Source of the DNA: Bacteroidota bacterium
Lineage (GTDB): Bacteria > Bacteroidota > Bacteroidia > Chitinophagales > Chitinophagaceae
Assembly (NCBI GenBank): GCA_023423835.1
Contig: JAFAEW010000127.1
Location: forward strand, 1 to 54,563
Direction of reading: 5' to 3'
DNA: 54,563 nucleotides
This document shows positions 42,114 through 50,210 of the stretch, in pieces (the stretch's first letter is position 1; every line of letters begins with the position of its first letter). The position numbers were made by a program, and so were the translations under genes. The notes beneath the pieces are model-generated. The model was not told where the DNA came from. It made no database searches and saw nothing but the letters and a program-made list of their open reading frames with translations.

Positions 42114-44069
42114 ATGAAAAAAAATTGCATCCTTTTCTTTTTGTTGCTGATCCTGTCAAACGGCCTGCGGGCCAATATCAGACTGCCATTGATCTTTGGT
42201 AACAACATGGTGCTTCAAAGAGACAAGGATGTGATTTTTTGGGGAACAGCAGATCCGGGTGAACAGGTTAGAATGAAGTTTCGCGGATCTGTTTATTCCG
42301 CTACCGCCAATGAGAAAGGAAACTGGAAGATCCGTTTGTCACCGCAACAGGCCGGCGGGCCTTACGATATTGAGTTTCGGGGAAACAACCTGGTGACGAT
42401 TAAAGATGTTTTGTTTGGCGATGTGTGGCTTTGCGGCGGACAAAGCAATATGCAGTTTAAGATAAATGAATTAAACCCCCGGGCAAAAGATACGCTCCCG
42501 GTTGACATTAAAAATATCAGGATATTTACGGCCGGACTTGCCATCGATTACGTGCGGCGGGAAGAGCTCTCATCCGGCGAATGGAAAATCGCCGACCGCA
42601 GTTCTATCTCCGATTTTTCGGCAGTGGCATTTTTCTTCGGCAAATATTTGCAGGATTCCCTTCATGTTCCAATCGGACTTATCAGTGATAATCTCGGCGC
42701 AACCTCTGTAGAAGAGTGGATGAGCCCGGAGGCAATCAGTAAGTTTCCGCAATTTGACAGCTATTATTCAACCTACATTAAACCGGGAAAATCATTCGCC
42801 CAAATCGATTCTGCTTTTAAAAAAACAAAGCCGATTTGGGAAAAAGAATATTATCTGAAAGATGATCCGGGGCTGGAAGGCCAGTGGTTTCTTCCTTCAA
42901 CCAATATTTCGGACTGGAAGAAAATGAAGATTCCTTCCTATTGGGAAGATGAAGGATTGAAAGATTTTGACGGATCGGTCTGGTTCAGAAGAACCTTTGA
43001 TCTTACCGAAAACGATGATCCAAAACATTTCAACCTCTCGGTCGGATCGATCAATGATTACAATACCGTTTGGGTAAACGGACAAAAAATAGGAGAGGGA
43101 TTTGGAAGTCAAAACTGGTTTACCTATCCGGTTTCCGATTCCATTTTGAAGGATAAGGGAAATGTAGTGGTAGTAAGGGTATTTGATGCAGGAGGTAAAG
43201 GTGGCATGTACAATTTGTTTTGGGACCAGCGGCTGGCAGGAGAATGGCGGTATAAGACGGGAAGAAAAATCAATCCTTCTGAATTTGAAAGACCGCCGGT
43301 GGTAAATGCCAATCTGTTTGGATCGCCATCCATCTTATACAATGGCTGTATTGCGCCCATTACTTCTTTCAGCCTTAAAGGTGTGATCTGGTACCAGGGA
43401 GAGTCGAATGCTTCGAGGGCCAAAGAATATCAAACCCTGTTTCCGGCCATGATAAATGACTGGAGAAAACAGTTTAATGATCCGAAACTTCCTTTTCTTT
43501 TTGTGCAACTGGCCAACTACCAGGCAGGAACAGAAAAGGAAGGACAATCAGAATGGGCCGAGTTAAGAGACGCACAGCAAAAAACGCTGACACTGCCCCA
43601 CACAGCAATGGCAGTTGCGATCGATATCGGGGAAGCAGGCGACATTCATCCGAAAAATAAAATGGAGGTCGGGAAAAGGCTCGCGCTTGCTGCACTAAAA
43701 TCGGTTTATGGAAAGCAGGTTCCGCAATCGCCGGTTTTTGATCGTTTCAGCCTGATCAATGACAGTATCCTCATCTACTTCCGCGAAGGGTCCGGAAACC
43801 TTCTTTCTAAAAACGGAAATCACTTTCTTCGGGGATTTCAGATAGCAGGCAAAGATCAACACTTTCAACCTGCCAAAGCATTCATTCAGAATAATCATGT
43901 AGTGGTATATAGTCCGGAGGTTAAACAACCAGCGTCGGTACGCTATGCCTGGGCCGATGATCCCGGACCACTCGATTTGTATAACGAAGGCGGCTTACCC
44001 GCTGCCCCTTTCAGAACCGATAACTGGCCCGGAATTACGGAAGGAAAACAATTTGAATTCATCCAGTAG
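42114..44069 (+). CDS. Sialate O-acetylesterase-like enzyme (SGNH family)
   Basis: 651 residues. A signal peptide (1-20) leads into an N-terminal beta domain, then GDVWLCGGQSNMQF with catalytic Ser111, a sugar-binding-like beta-jelly-roll insert (about 265-345: YWEDEGLKDFDGSVWFRRTF, as in family 2 hydrolases), the GVIWYQGESNA block and the C-terminal Asp/His site DIGEAGDIHPKNK. Members remove O-acetyl groups from sialic acid or from plant polysaccharides such as xylan; the sialic acid name is historical. Here, set between two propeller genes with gaps of 23-26 bases, it probably deacetylates the same glycan. No sialidase or Neu5Ac pathway gene is near, which argues against sialic acid. Confidence 0.9.
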   Translation: MKKNCILFFLLLILSNGLRANIRLPLIFGNNMVLQRDKDVIFWGTADPGEQVRMKFRGSVYSATANEKGNWKIRLSPQQAGGPYDIEFRGNNLVTIKDVLFGDVWLCGGQSNMQFKINELNPRAKDTLPVDIKNIRIFTAGLAIDYVRREELSSGEWKIADRSSISDFSAVAFFFGKYLQDSLHVPIGLISDNLGATSVEEWMSPEAISKFPQFDSYYSTYIKPGKSFAQIDSAFKKTKPIWEKEYYLKDDPGLEGQWFLPSTNISDWKKMKIPSYWEDEGLKDFDGSVWFRRTFDLTENDDPKHFNLSVGSINDYNTVWVNGQKIGEGFGSQNWFTYPVSDSILKDKGNVVVVRVFDAGGKGGMYNLFWDQRLAGEWRYKTGRKINPSEFERPPVVNANLFGSPSILYNGCIAPITSFSLKGVIWYQGESNASRAKEYQTLFPAMINDWRKQFNDPKLPFLFVQLANYQAGTEKEGQSEWAELRDAQQKTLTLPHTAMAVAIDIGEAGDIHPKNKMEVGKRLALAALKSVYGKQVPQSPVFDRFSLINDSILIYFREGSGNLLSKNGNHFLRGFQIAGKDQHFQPAKAFIQNNHVVVYSPEVKQPASVRYAWADDPGPLDLYNEGGLPAAPFRTDNWPGITEGKQFEFIQ

Positions 44070-44092
44070 AAAAATCGAATTAAAACTTTATT

Positions 44093-45277
44093 ATGAACCG
44101 ATCATCTCTCGTTATTGGCGCTACTCTTTTTTTAACAGCTTGTGGCACTGTAAAAAGTACTTCCCAGTTACCCCTCGATAAGTTGGACTATTCGATTCAG
44201 GATGCTCCGGATTGGACGGCATTGTTTAACCGTCAGCATGGGTGGTTTGGGGGAGACGGAATTTTTGCAATCCCATTGAATGGAAAAGAAAATGCCGCTC
44301 CAACTGATACCACAAAAAATCTGATTTGGTTTAGCGATAGTATGCTTGGCGATGTTGTTGACGGTAAACCGAAAAACCAGAAAATGGTAAATAATACCGT
44401 TGCGATTTTGACTGGTGATAAACCGGATAATAATCGGATCAGATTTTATTGGGATGAAACGGATGAGGGGCCGAAAAGCCTGTTTATTCCAAATACCGCT
44501 TCATCGGAAAAAGGCGATTATTATTGGCTGGGAGACGGATTCAGGAATGAAAAAAAAGATGGCACTATTTATATCTTCGCTTACCGCATGCACAACGAAG
44601 ATTCAAAGGATGACTGGTCTTTTCGTCAGCGAGGATTGAATCTCATAAAAATCCCGAAGGGAAGCCAGCCTCCTTTTAAGGATCAGCAACAGATTGAAAC
44701 GCCTTTCATGTTTAAGGGCGAAACTTCAAAAGAAGACGGCTCTTTTGGATCCGGAATATTTGTAAATACCAAACAGGCAGGAGCCTTAAATCCTGACGGA
44801 TATGTGTACATCTACGGTGTTAAGGGAGCTGATAAAGGCCTGGTGGCCGCCCGTGTAAAACCGGAAGCGATTGAAGATTTTGCGTCCTGGCGATTCTGGG
44901 ACGGGAAAAAATGGAATGAATCGGTTGACCAAACGGCAATCATCGTTCCTCATGTTTCAAATGAGTTAAGCGTAAGCCCGCTAAAGGATGGAAGATTTTT
45001 ACTGATCTTTCAGGAAGGAGGAATGGGAAACACGGTTGCCATGCGCATCGGTGCAAGTCCGGTTGGACCTTTTGGTAGCCCGATTCGAATTTACGAATCT
45101 GAAGACACCAAAAGCAACAAGAATTATTTCGGATACAATGCCAAAGCGCATCCAAGCCTTTCAAAAGAGGGAGAGTTGTTGATAAGTTATAACGTCAACA
45201 GCTTTGATTTTTGGAATGAAATTCAGAAAAATCCAACACTCTACCGTCCGCGGTTTTTTAAAATGATCATCAAATAA
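44093..45277 (+). CDS. DUF5005/DUF4185-type beta-propeller lipoprotein
   Basis: 394 residues. Lipobox FLTAC (Cys17). The propeller starts near 50 with HGWFGGD55-GIFAIPLNG and, after a 9-residue insertion compared with the 40993 paralogue, LIWFSD82-SMLGD, then MVNNTVAIL. YYWLGDGF (143-150) is blade 2. ASPVGPF (321-327), YNAKAHP (348-354), LLISYNVN and LYRPRFF are the C-terminal blocks. It is a tandem paralogue of the next gene, with which it shares the 27-residue spacing between the two aspartates. It lies 23 bases after the acetylesterase and 6 before the next gene. Function unknown; a hydrolase of the same glycan is the best guess. Confidence 0.82.
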   Translation: MNRSSLVIGATLFLTACGTVKSTSQLPLDKLDYSIQDAPDWTALFNRQHGWFGGDGIFAIPLNGKENAAPTDTTKNLIWFSDSMLGDVVDGKPKNQKMVNNTVAILTGDKPDNNRIRFYWDETDEGPKSLFIPNTASSEKGDYYWLGDGFRNEKKDGTIYIFAYRMHNEDSKDDWSFRQRGLNLIKIPKGSQPPFKDQQQIETPFMFKGETSKEDGSFGSGIFVNTKQAGALNPDGYVYIYGVKGADKGLVAARVKPEAIEDFASWRFWDGKKWNESVDQTAIIVPHVSNELSVSPLKDGRFLLIFQEGGMGNTVAMRIGASPVGPFGSPIRIYESEDTKSNKNYFGYNAKAHPSLSKEGELLISYNVNSFDFWNEIQKNPTLYRPRFFKMIIK

Positions 45278-45283
45278 TTTGTT

Positions 45284-46471
45284 ATGCTGAATAAAATGCC
45301 ATTTGCGCTTGTTGCCGGATTGCTGTTATCCCTTGCGGGGCAGGCGCAAAATAAACGGGACCTCTCGGGAGAAAAACATACCGGAAGCCTTTACGGAAAA
45401 TCCGCTCCGCAATGGCAGGAGATGCTTCGCCGGGAGCACGGATGGCTGGGCGCCGATGGCGTATATGCAGTTGCACTCAACGGTATTGAAACTGCCGGAT
45501 CGGCCGACACTACTACAACTTTGATCTGGTTCAGTGATTCTATTTTCGGCGACATCATCAACGATTCCCTGAAAAACTGGAGCATGGTAAACAACTCTAT
45601 TGCGTATCTGAAAGGCGGAACCCCATCAAAAGATAAAATTGAATTTTTTTCGCGGACAGACAGCAACGGAAACCGTTTGTCCGTTTTTGAACCGCACACG
45701 CCAAACACAAAACCCGGTGAGTATTATTGGCTGGGAGATGGATTTTTCAACCATGCTACCGACAGCACCATCTACATCTTCGCGCATAAGATCGTAAATG
45801 TGCCCGGTAGTCCGTTTCCGTTTAAACAAACGGGCGTGTCAATCATTGCATTGCCAAAAGGAAGTAAATTTCCCTTTGCAAACCAGCGGCAGATGGACTC
45901 TCCTTTATTTACTCAAACCGAGACTTCCAACTCATTTTTCGGTGCCTCCGTTATGGCAAATACCAAAGGGGCAAGAACGCCAAATCCTGATGGATTTATT
46001 TATGTTTACGGCGTTCAAAACCCCGGCGGAAAACTGTTGGTCGCAAGGGTGAAGGACAGCACATTTGAAGACTTCAGTAGCTGGACCTATTGGAATGGAA
46101 AGGACTGGGACAGGGAGCAAAAAAACGCGAAACATCTGATTGAACATGTATCAAATGAAATGAGTGTAAGCTTCCTCGAGGATGGAAGAGTAGCGGCAAT
46201 TTATCAGAAAGACGGTAATTCTCCTTATACCATGCTTCAGGTGGGAGATTCGCCCGTCGGGCCTTTTTATCCCGCCAAAATGATCTATGAAACGCCGGAA
46301 ATCTACCAGGATATTGATTTTTATACCTACAATGCAAAAGCCTTTCCGCACTTGTCACCCAAGGGAAAACTTCTCATCAGTTACAATGTGAATGCGTTCA
46401 ATTTTGAGAAGAAAATTGAAATGTATCCGCAACATTTACGTCCTAGATTTATCACCATCGAATACCGTTGA
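45284..46471 (+). CDS. DUF5005/DUF4185-type beta-propeller, exported
   Basis: 395 residues. Unlike its neighbours it has a plain signal peptide ending AGQAQ and no lipobox, so it should be free in the periplasm or secreted. An in-frame ATG at 45296 is a possible alternative start. HGWLGAD58-GVYAVALNG, LIWFSD85-SIFGD, MVNNSIAYL, YYWLGDGF, DSPVGPF (322-328), YNAKAFP and LLISYNVN line up with the preceding gene, so the pair arose by duplication. The AHP of the other members is AFP here, so the His is replaced by Phe. The 27-residue spacing between the aspartates is the same as in its twin. Confidence 0.82.
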   Translation: MLNKMPFALVAGLLLSLAGQAQNKRDLSGEKHTGSLYGKSAPQWQEMLRREHGWLGADGVYAVALNGIETAGSADTTTTLIWFSDSIFGDIINDSLKNWSMVNNSIAYLKGGTPSKDKIEFFSRTDSNGNRLSVFEPHTPNTKPGEYYWLGDGFFNHATDSTIYIFAHKIVNVPGSPFPFKQTGVSIIALPKGSKFPFANQRQMDSPLFTQTETSNSFFGASVMANTKGARTPNPDGFIYVYGVQNPGGKLLVARVKDSTFEDFSSWTYWNGKDWDREQKNAKHLIEHVSNEMSVSFLEDGRVAAIYQKDGNSPYTMLQVGDSPVGPFYPAKMIYETPEIYQDIDFYTYNAKAFPHLSPKGKLLISYNVNAFNFEKKIEMYPQHLRPRFITIEYR

Positions 46472-46500
46472 TTTCATTCGTAATTTTAAAATTTCAGCAA

Positions 46501-48084
46501 ATGAAAACTAAATTTTTCCCCGTTCTGATAGCGTCATTCTTACTCGTGTCTTTTTCCTGCAGGAAAGTACAGGATCATGACGACCTGAGTATTTCGGTTT
46601 TATCTGAAGATCATTTTGAAACCGGAAAAACCCTGCCGGAAGCCACCTATGTAATATCGGGCCTGAGATCAAATAAAACGGTTACGCTGGCAGAAACCTC
46701 CCAGTCAGACAGTGTGGGAATATTTGTCTGGAAATATACCGACAGCAGTATTCAGAAGTGGCACATTAAACCGATGGAAGGAAACTATTACCGCATCAGC
46801 AACGCTTATAGCGGAAGGGTGTTGGCCGTTTCATCAAAAAAACAAAACGGAGAACCGGTCTGGCAAAAGCGATACGATGGGAGGGATGAAGAATTGTGGA
46901 AAATTGAAAAGGTTTCAGGGCCGGTTTACCGGATCATCAATAAGTTTAGCGGGCTTGCAATGGATTTGAATAATGGCCAGAAAAACGGTTCAAAGGTGGT
47001 TCAAACCGAGATAGCTGATAACCCCGGGCAGGGATGGCAGTTTACAAGGGTAATTGCTACCTATGTGGAAGTGGAGGGAAACAATTTTTTCAGAAGAACG
47101 AAAGGCTGGATTGCCAGTGACGGATGTGCCACGATTCCGCTGGTGGATGGAAGGGTCTTATGGACAATGGGAGATTCTGATATTGATAATTACGATTCTG
47201 TAAAGCAGCAGATGACTTGCCTTTTTCAGGTGAGAAATTCAGGATTGTTGCAGCCATCGAAAACAGATTGGAACTGGCAAAACACGCAAACACTGATTGG
47301 CAACCCCTTCCCCGGATTCCAAAGCTATTTTAAAAACAAGGCCGATGACGACTACTTCATGTGGCCGGGTAATGGATTTCAGGTGGAAGGAAACGACACT
47401 ATCTACGTTTATAACTCGCCTTTAAAAACAAAAGGAAAGGGATGGGAACAAGACGGAAATGAACTCTGGGCAAAGGTTAGGTCGTCAGACATGAAAGTGC
47501 TCGGATACTCGGAGTTGCCCGATTTCAATGGAATCAATTTCGGCCAGGGAATTGCAAACCTGAATGACGGTTATATTTATGCTTTCGGAAGCAGGCAAAC
47601 TTTTATCTACAGCAATGTGTACGTGGCACGGTTTCCTGTTTCTGATCCGGATAAGGGATGGACCTTTTGGACAAAAGATGGCTGGAGCACCGACATCAAA
47701 CGCGTAAAACCTCTGGCTGAAGCGGCATCGAACGGTGTAGCCGTTTGTTATTCGAATAACCGGTTTTATATTTTCAGCACCGAATTTAATGTGGGTTGTG
47801 ATCAGGGAAGAAAGATTTATGTTTCTGTAGGCGATTCACCTACGGGATCATTCACCTACCGAAAGGAGATCTATGAGATTCCTGACCGGTTGGAAGGCCA
47901 CTCACCGTTTTTTTACGGCGTAAATGCTCATCCGGAGTTTAACGATCAACGGAATGAACTCCTGATTACCTACAACATCAACGGTTATGGTGATTGCGTA
48001 AAAACCTGTTTCAGAGGCTGGACCGATCCTGATACTTACCGTCCGAGAGCCGTGAGAATTCCTTTTGAAATTTTGGATAAGTAG
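46501..48084 (+). CDS. Ricin-type lectin domain fused to a DUF5005/DUF4185-type propeller, lipoprotein
   Basis: 527 residues from the ATG at 46501, which gives a lipoprotein signal (MKTKFFPVLIASFLLVSFSC, Cys20); an ATG at 46468 would put 11 residues before it. Residues about 49-184 are a ricin-type beta-trefoil (YYRISNAYSGRVLAV, VYRIINKFSGLAMDL, GQGWQF), which binds carbohydrates. The propeller follows: KGWIASD207-GCATIPLVDGRVLWTMGD225, FMWPGNGF, DSPTGSF, VNAHPEF, LLITYNIN, TYRPRAV. Spacing of the two aspartates is 18, as in the first paralogue. The lectin would hold the enzyme on its glycan. Its stop overlaps the next start by one base. Confidence 0.87.
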   Translation: MKTKFFPVLIASFLLVSFSCRKVQDHDDLSISVLSEDHFETGKTLPEATYVISGLRSNKTVTLAETSQSDSVGIFVWKYTDSSIQKWHIKPMEGNYYRISNAYSGRVLAVSSKKQNGEPVWQKRYDGRDEELWKIEKVSGPVYRIINKFSGLAMDLNNGQKNGSKVVQTEIADNPGQGWQFTRVIATYVEVEGNNFFRRTKGWIASDGCATIPLVDGRVLWTMGDSDIDNYDSVKQQMTCLFQVRNSGLLQPSKTDWNWQNTQTLIGNPFPGFQSYFKNKADDDYFMWPGNGFQVEGNDTIYVYNSPLKTKGKGWEQDGNELWAKVRSSDMKVLGYSELPDFNGINFGQGIANLNDGYIYAFGSRQTFIYSNVYVARFPVSDPDKGWTFWTKDGWSTDIKRVKPLAEAASNGVAVCYSNNRFYIFSTEFNVGCDQGRKIYVSVGDSPTGSFTYRKEIYEIPDRLEGHSPFFYGVNAHPEFNDQRNELLITYNINGYGDCVKTCFRGWTDPDTYRPRAVRIPFEILDK

Positions 48085-49598
48085 TGAAAAGAATATCGGG
48101 AAATTATAAAATAAAGGATCTTCTCTTTGTCATTGTTTCGGGCATTGCAACCCAACTCGCTATTACACATCAGTTGGGCTGGCTGGCATGGATCGCTTAT
48201 GTTCCTTACTTTCTGATCCTTATCGAGGTACATAAAAAGCAAAGCTTTTTCTATGGCGTGCTTTTCGGACTTTCAATTGCAGTTCCATCTTTCTTCTGGA
48301 TGATTCCCGGCTCAGCCCGCTTTACAGGAAGCAGCAGCGGGTATGGAATCGTCGTGTACGTTATTTCCGTAGGGATCCTCGCAGCTTATTTTGGATTGAT
48401 CAATCTGTTTTTAAAACAATTACAGATAAAATCCGGTTCAAAAGCCATTCTATTAAATGCTTTCATTTATTCCGCCGTATTTGTGATCGGTGAATACGTT
48501 TTTTCTGCTGTGTTTGAAACGATGCCGTGGTTTGGATTTCATTCGGGAATGGCTTTGACGAGCAATATTTATTTCATCCAACCCGCATCTGCGGGTGGAA
48601 TCCCGGTCTTGTCGTTTTTTGTCGTTCTCGTGAATGCATTTATTGCGATTACCATTTTACAAAAAAGGTTTGCAAATCTCTGGATTCCCGTTTCTGTTTT
48701 CTGCCTTTACTTTTTATGGGGATTTCTGGAATATCAAAATCATAACCGCGCCGCCAATAGTGATAGATCGATTAATGTCGCATTGGTCAACAGTAATATT
48801 GCTCCGGAAATAAAATGGAACGATTCCACCGGAAACTTTTTGGTCAACGGCCTATTTGATCTGAATAAGAAAGCCGCGGCTTTGCATCCGGATCTTGTGG
48901 TCTGGACAGAATCGGCCGTTCCCTGGACCTACAGTGCCGATGACGATTTTTTGAAGGAGATTAACAGGATTTATCAAAACGATTCTGCCACACAATTGCT
49001 TGGGATGAATACGGAATCAGGCCACGATGTAGTGTATAATTCGGTCTATTGCATCCAACCGGATGGCCGCGTAGAAAGCCGGTACGACAAGCGTTTTCTA
49101 CTTTCTATGATTGAGGAAAGAAAAGCGGGGATCTTATTTCCATTTTTATCGAGCAATGGATTTGAGGTTGCAAAGGGAGAATCAATGGAACCCCTCAATA
49201 CGCCTTTTGGAAAAGCAGGAATCATGATCTGCAATGAATCTACGGTTGCTTCCGCCGCCCGTGATATGGTGCGAAACGGAGCGGACTTTTTTGTCAATAT
49301 CAGCAATGATGGATGGTTTAGCAATTCTTATCTCGTTGATCTTCATTTTTACAATGCAAGACTAAGAGCAGTTGAACAAAGGAAACCCTTAATAATCAAC
49401 AGCAACCGCGGTTATAGTGGAGCGATAGATGCGAATGGTGATGTTTTGAGGAAAATAAAAAGCGATGAACCATTTGTTGAAACCGTTAAAATCGATCCCG
49501 ATAGCGATATTTCATTTTACTACAATTTTCCTTATTTCATCCTTGCAGTTTCAATTCTGACTATTCTGGCTGCATTTTATTTCAAACTAAAAAAATAG
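48084..49598 (+). CDS. lnt: Apolipoprotein N-acyltransferase
   Basis: 504 residues from a GTG that shares a base with the preceding TAG (TAGTG), so it is translationally coupled. An N-terminal part of seven or so membrane helices is followed by a nitrilase-type domain with the triad Glu276 (WTESAVPW), Lys336 (RYDKRFLL) and Cys383 (MICNES). It acylates the N-terminus of lipoproteins on the periplasmic face of the inner membrane. The usual LVPFGE segment after the Lys is replaced by LSMIEER, an odd variation. Coming right after three lipoprotein genes, it may be co-expressed with them, but it could also be the general housekeeping copy. Confidence 0.88.
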   Translation: MKRISGNYKIKDLLFVIVSGIATQLAITHQLGWLAWIAYVPYFLILIEVHKKQSFFYGVLFGLSIAVPSFFWMIPGSARFTGSSSGYGIVVYVISVGILAAYFGLINLFLKQLQIKSGSKAILLNAFIYSAVFVIGEYVFSAVFETMPWFGFHSGMALTSNIYFIQPASAGGIPVLSFFVVLVNAFIAITILQKRFANLWIPVSVFCLYFLWGFLEYQNHNRAANSDRSINVALVNSNIAPEIKWNDSTGNFLVNGLFDLNKKAAALHPDLVVWTESAVPWTYSADDDFLKEINRIYQNDSATQLLGMNTESGHDVVYNSVYCIQPDGRVESRYDKRFLLSMIEERKAGILFPFLSSNGFEVAKGESMEPLNTPFGKAGIMICNESTVASAARDMVRNGADFFVNISNDGWFSNSYLVDLHFYNARLRAVEQRKPLIINSNRGYSGAIDANGDVLRKIKSDEPFVETVKIDPDSDISFYYNFPYFILAVSILTILAAFYFKLKK

Positions 49599-49646
49599 CT
49601 CTTCGGCCATGCAACGTTTGTAAACTTTGTGTCGTCAACTAATTGC

Positions 49647-50210
49647 ATGCCATTGGAAGATCAAGAGAAATTGGTGAAGGAATGCCTGAAGGGCAAGCCG
49701 GGAGCGCAAAAACGGTTGTATGATCAGTTTGCGTCTTCTATGCTTGGTGTTTGTTACCGGTACACCAAAAACCTTCAGGATGCCGAAAATGTTTTACAGG
49801 AAGGTTTTGTGAAGGTTTTTCTTAATCTCCACAAGTTTAGAAATGAAGGTGAGCTGGGAGGGTGGATCCGCAAAATAATGGTAAACAGCTGTATCACCTA
49901 CCTGAAGGCAAACCGGCGCTATTCCTACGAAATGCCTTCTCCGGAATATGCGTCGCATCCTGTTATTCAGGACGATCTCGATCTGAAGATGGATGTAAAG
50001 CAACTCGCCGGCCTCATACGCGAACTGCCATCCGGTTATCAAACCATCTTTAACCTTCACGCTATTGAAGGCTTCTCTCACGTGGAAATCGGAGGGATGT
50101 TAGGAATCAGCGATGGCACAAGTCGTTCGCAGTATGCCCGGGCAAGATCAATGCTGATGAAGTGGATTCGATTTTATTCATCACAGGCAAAAGGTAGTTC
50201 TTATGGCTAA
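49647..50210 (+). CDS. ECF-type RNA polymerase sigma factor
   Basis: 187 residues from the ATG at 49647; a GTG at 49629 would add six. Region 2 (LYDQFASSMLGVCYRYTKN, then DAENVLQEGFVKVFLNLHKF) and the region 4 helix-turn-helix (LPSGYQTIFNLHAIEGFSHVEIGGMLGISDGTSRSQYARA) match the sigma-70 ECF family of Bacteroidota. It directs RNA polymerase to a set of envelope-response promoters. It overlaps the next gene by 8 bases, which encodes its likely membrane partner. A TTTG-containing stretch at 49621-49630 (TAAACTTTGT) is a possible -7 box with one extra base. Confidence 0.93.
   Translation: MPLEDQEKLVKECLKGKPGAQKRLYDQFASSMLGVCYRYTKNLQDAENVLQEGFVKVFLNLHKFRNEGELGGWIRKIMVNSCITYLKANRRYSYEMPSPEYASHPVIQDDLDLKMDVKQLAGLIRELPSGYQTIFNLHAIEGFSHVEIGGMLGISDGTSRSQYARARSMLMKWIRFYSSQAKGSSYG

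Noticed and set aside
42114..44069. Sialic acid catabolism locus
   Set aside because: The acetylesterase name suggests it, but no sialidase, NanA lyase, epimerase or kinase gene is in the window, and the family has other substrates.
39564..48084. Classical polysaccharide utilisation locus
   Set aside because: No SusC (TonB-dependent) or SusD gene, and no hybrid two-component regulator, can be found in the window.
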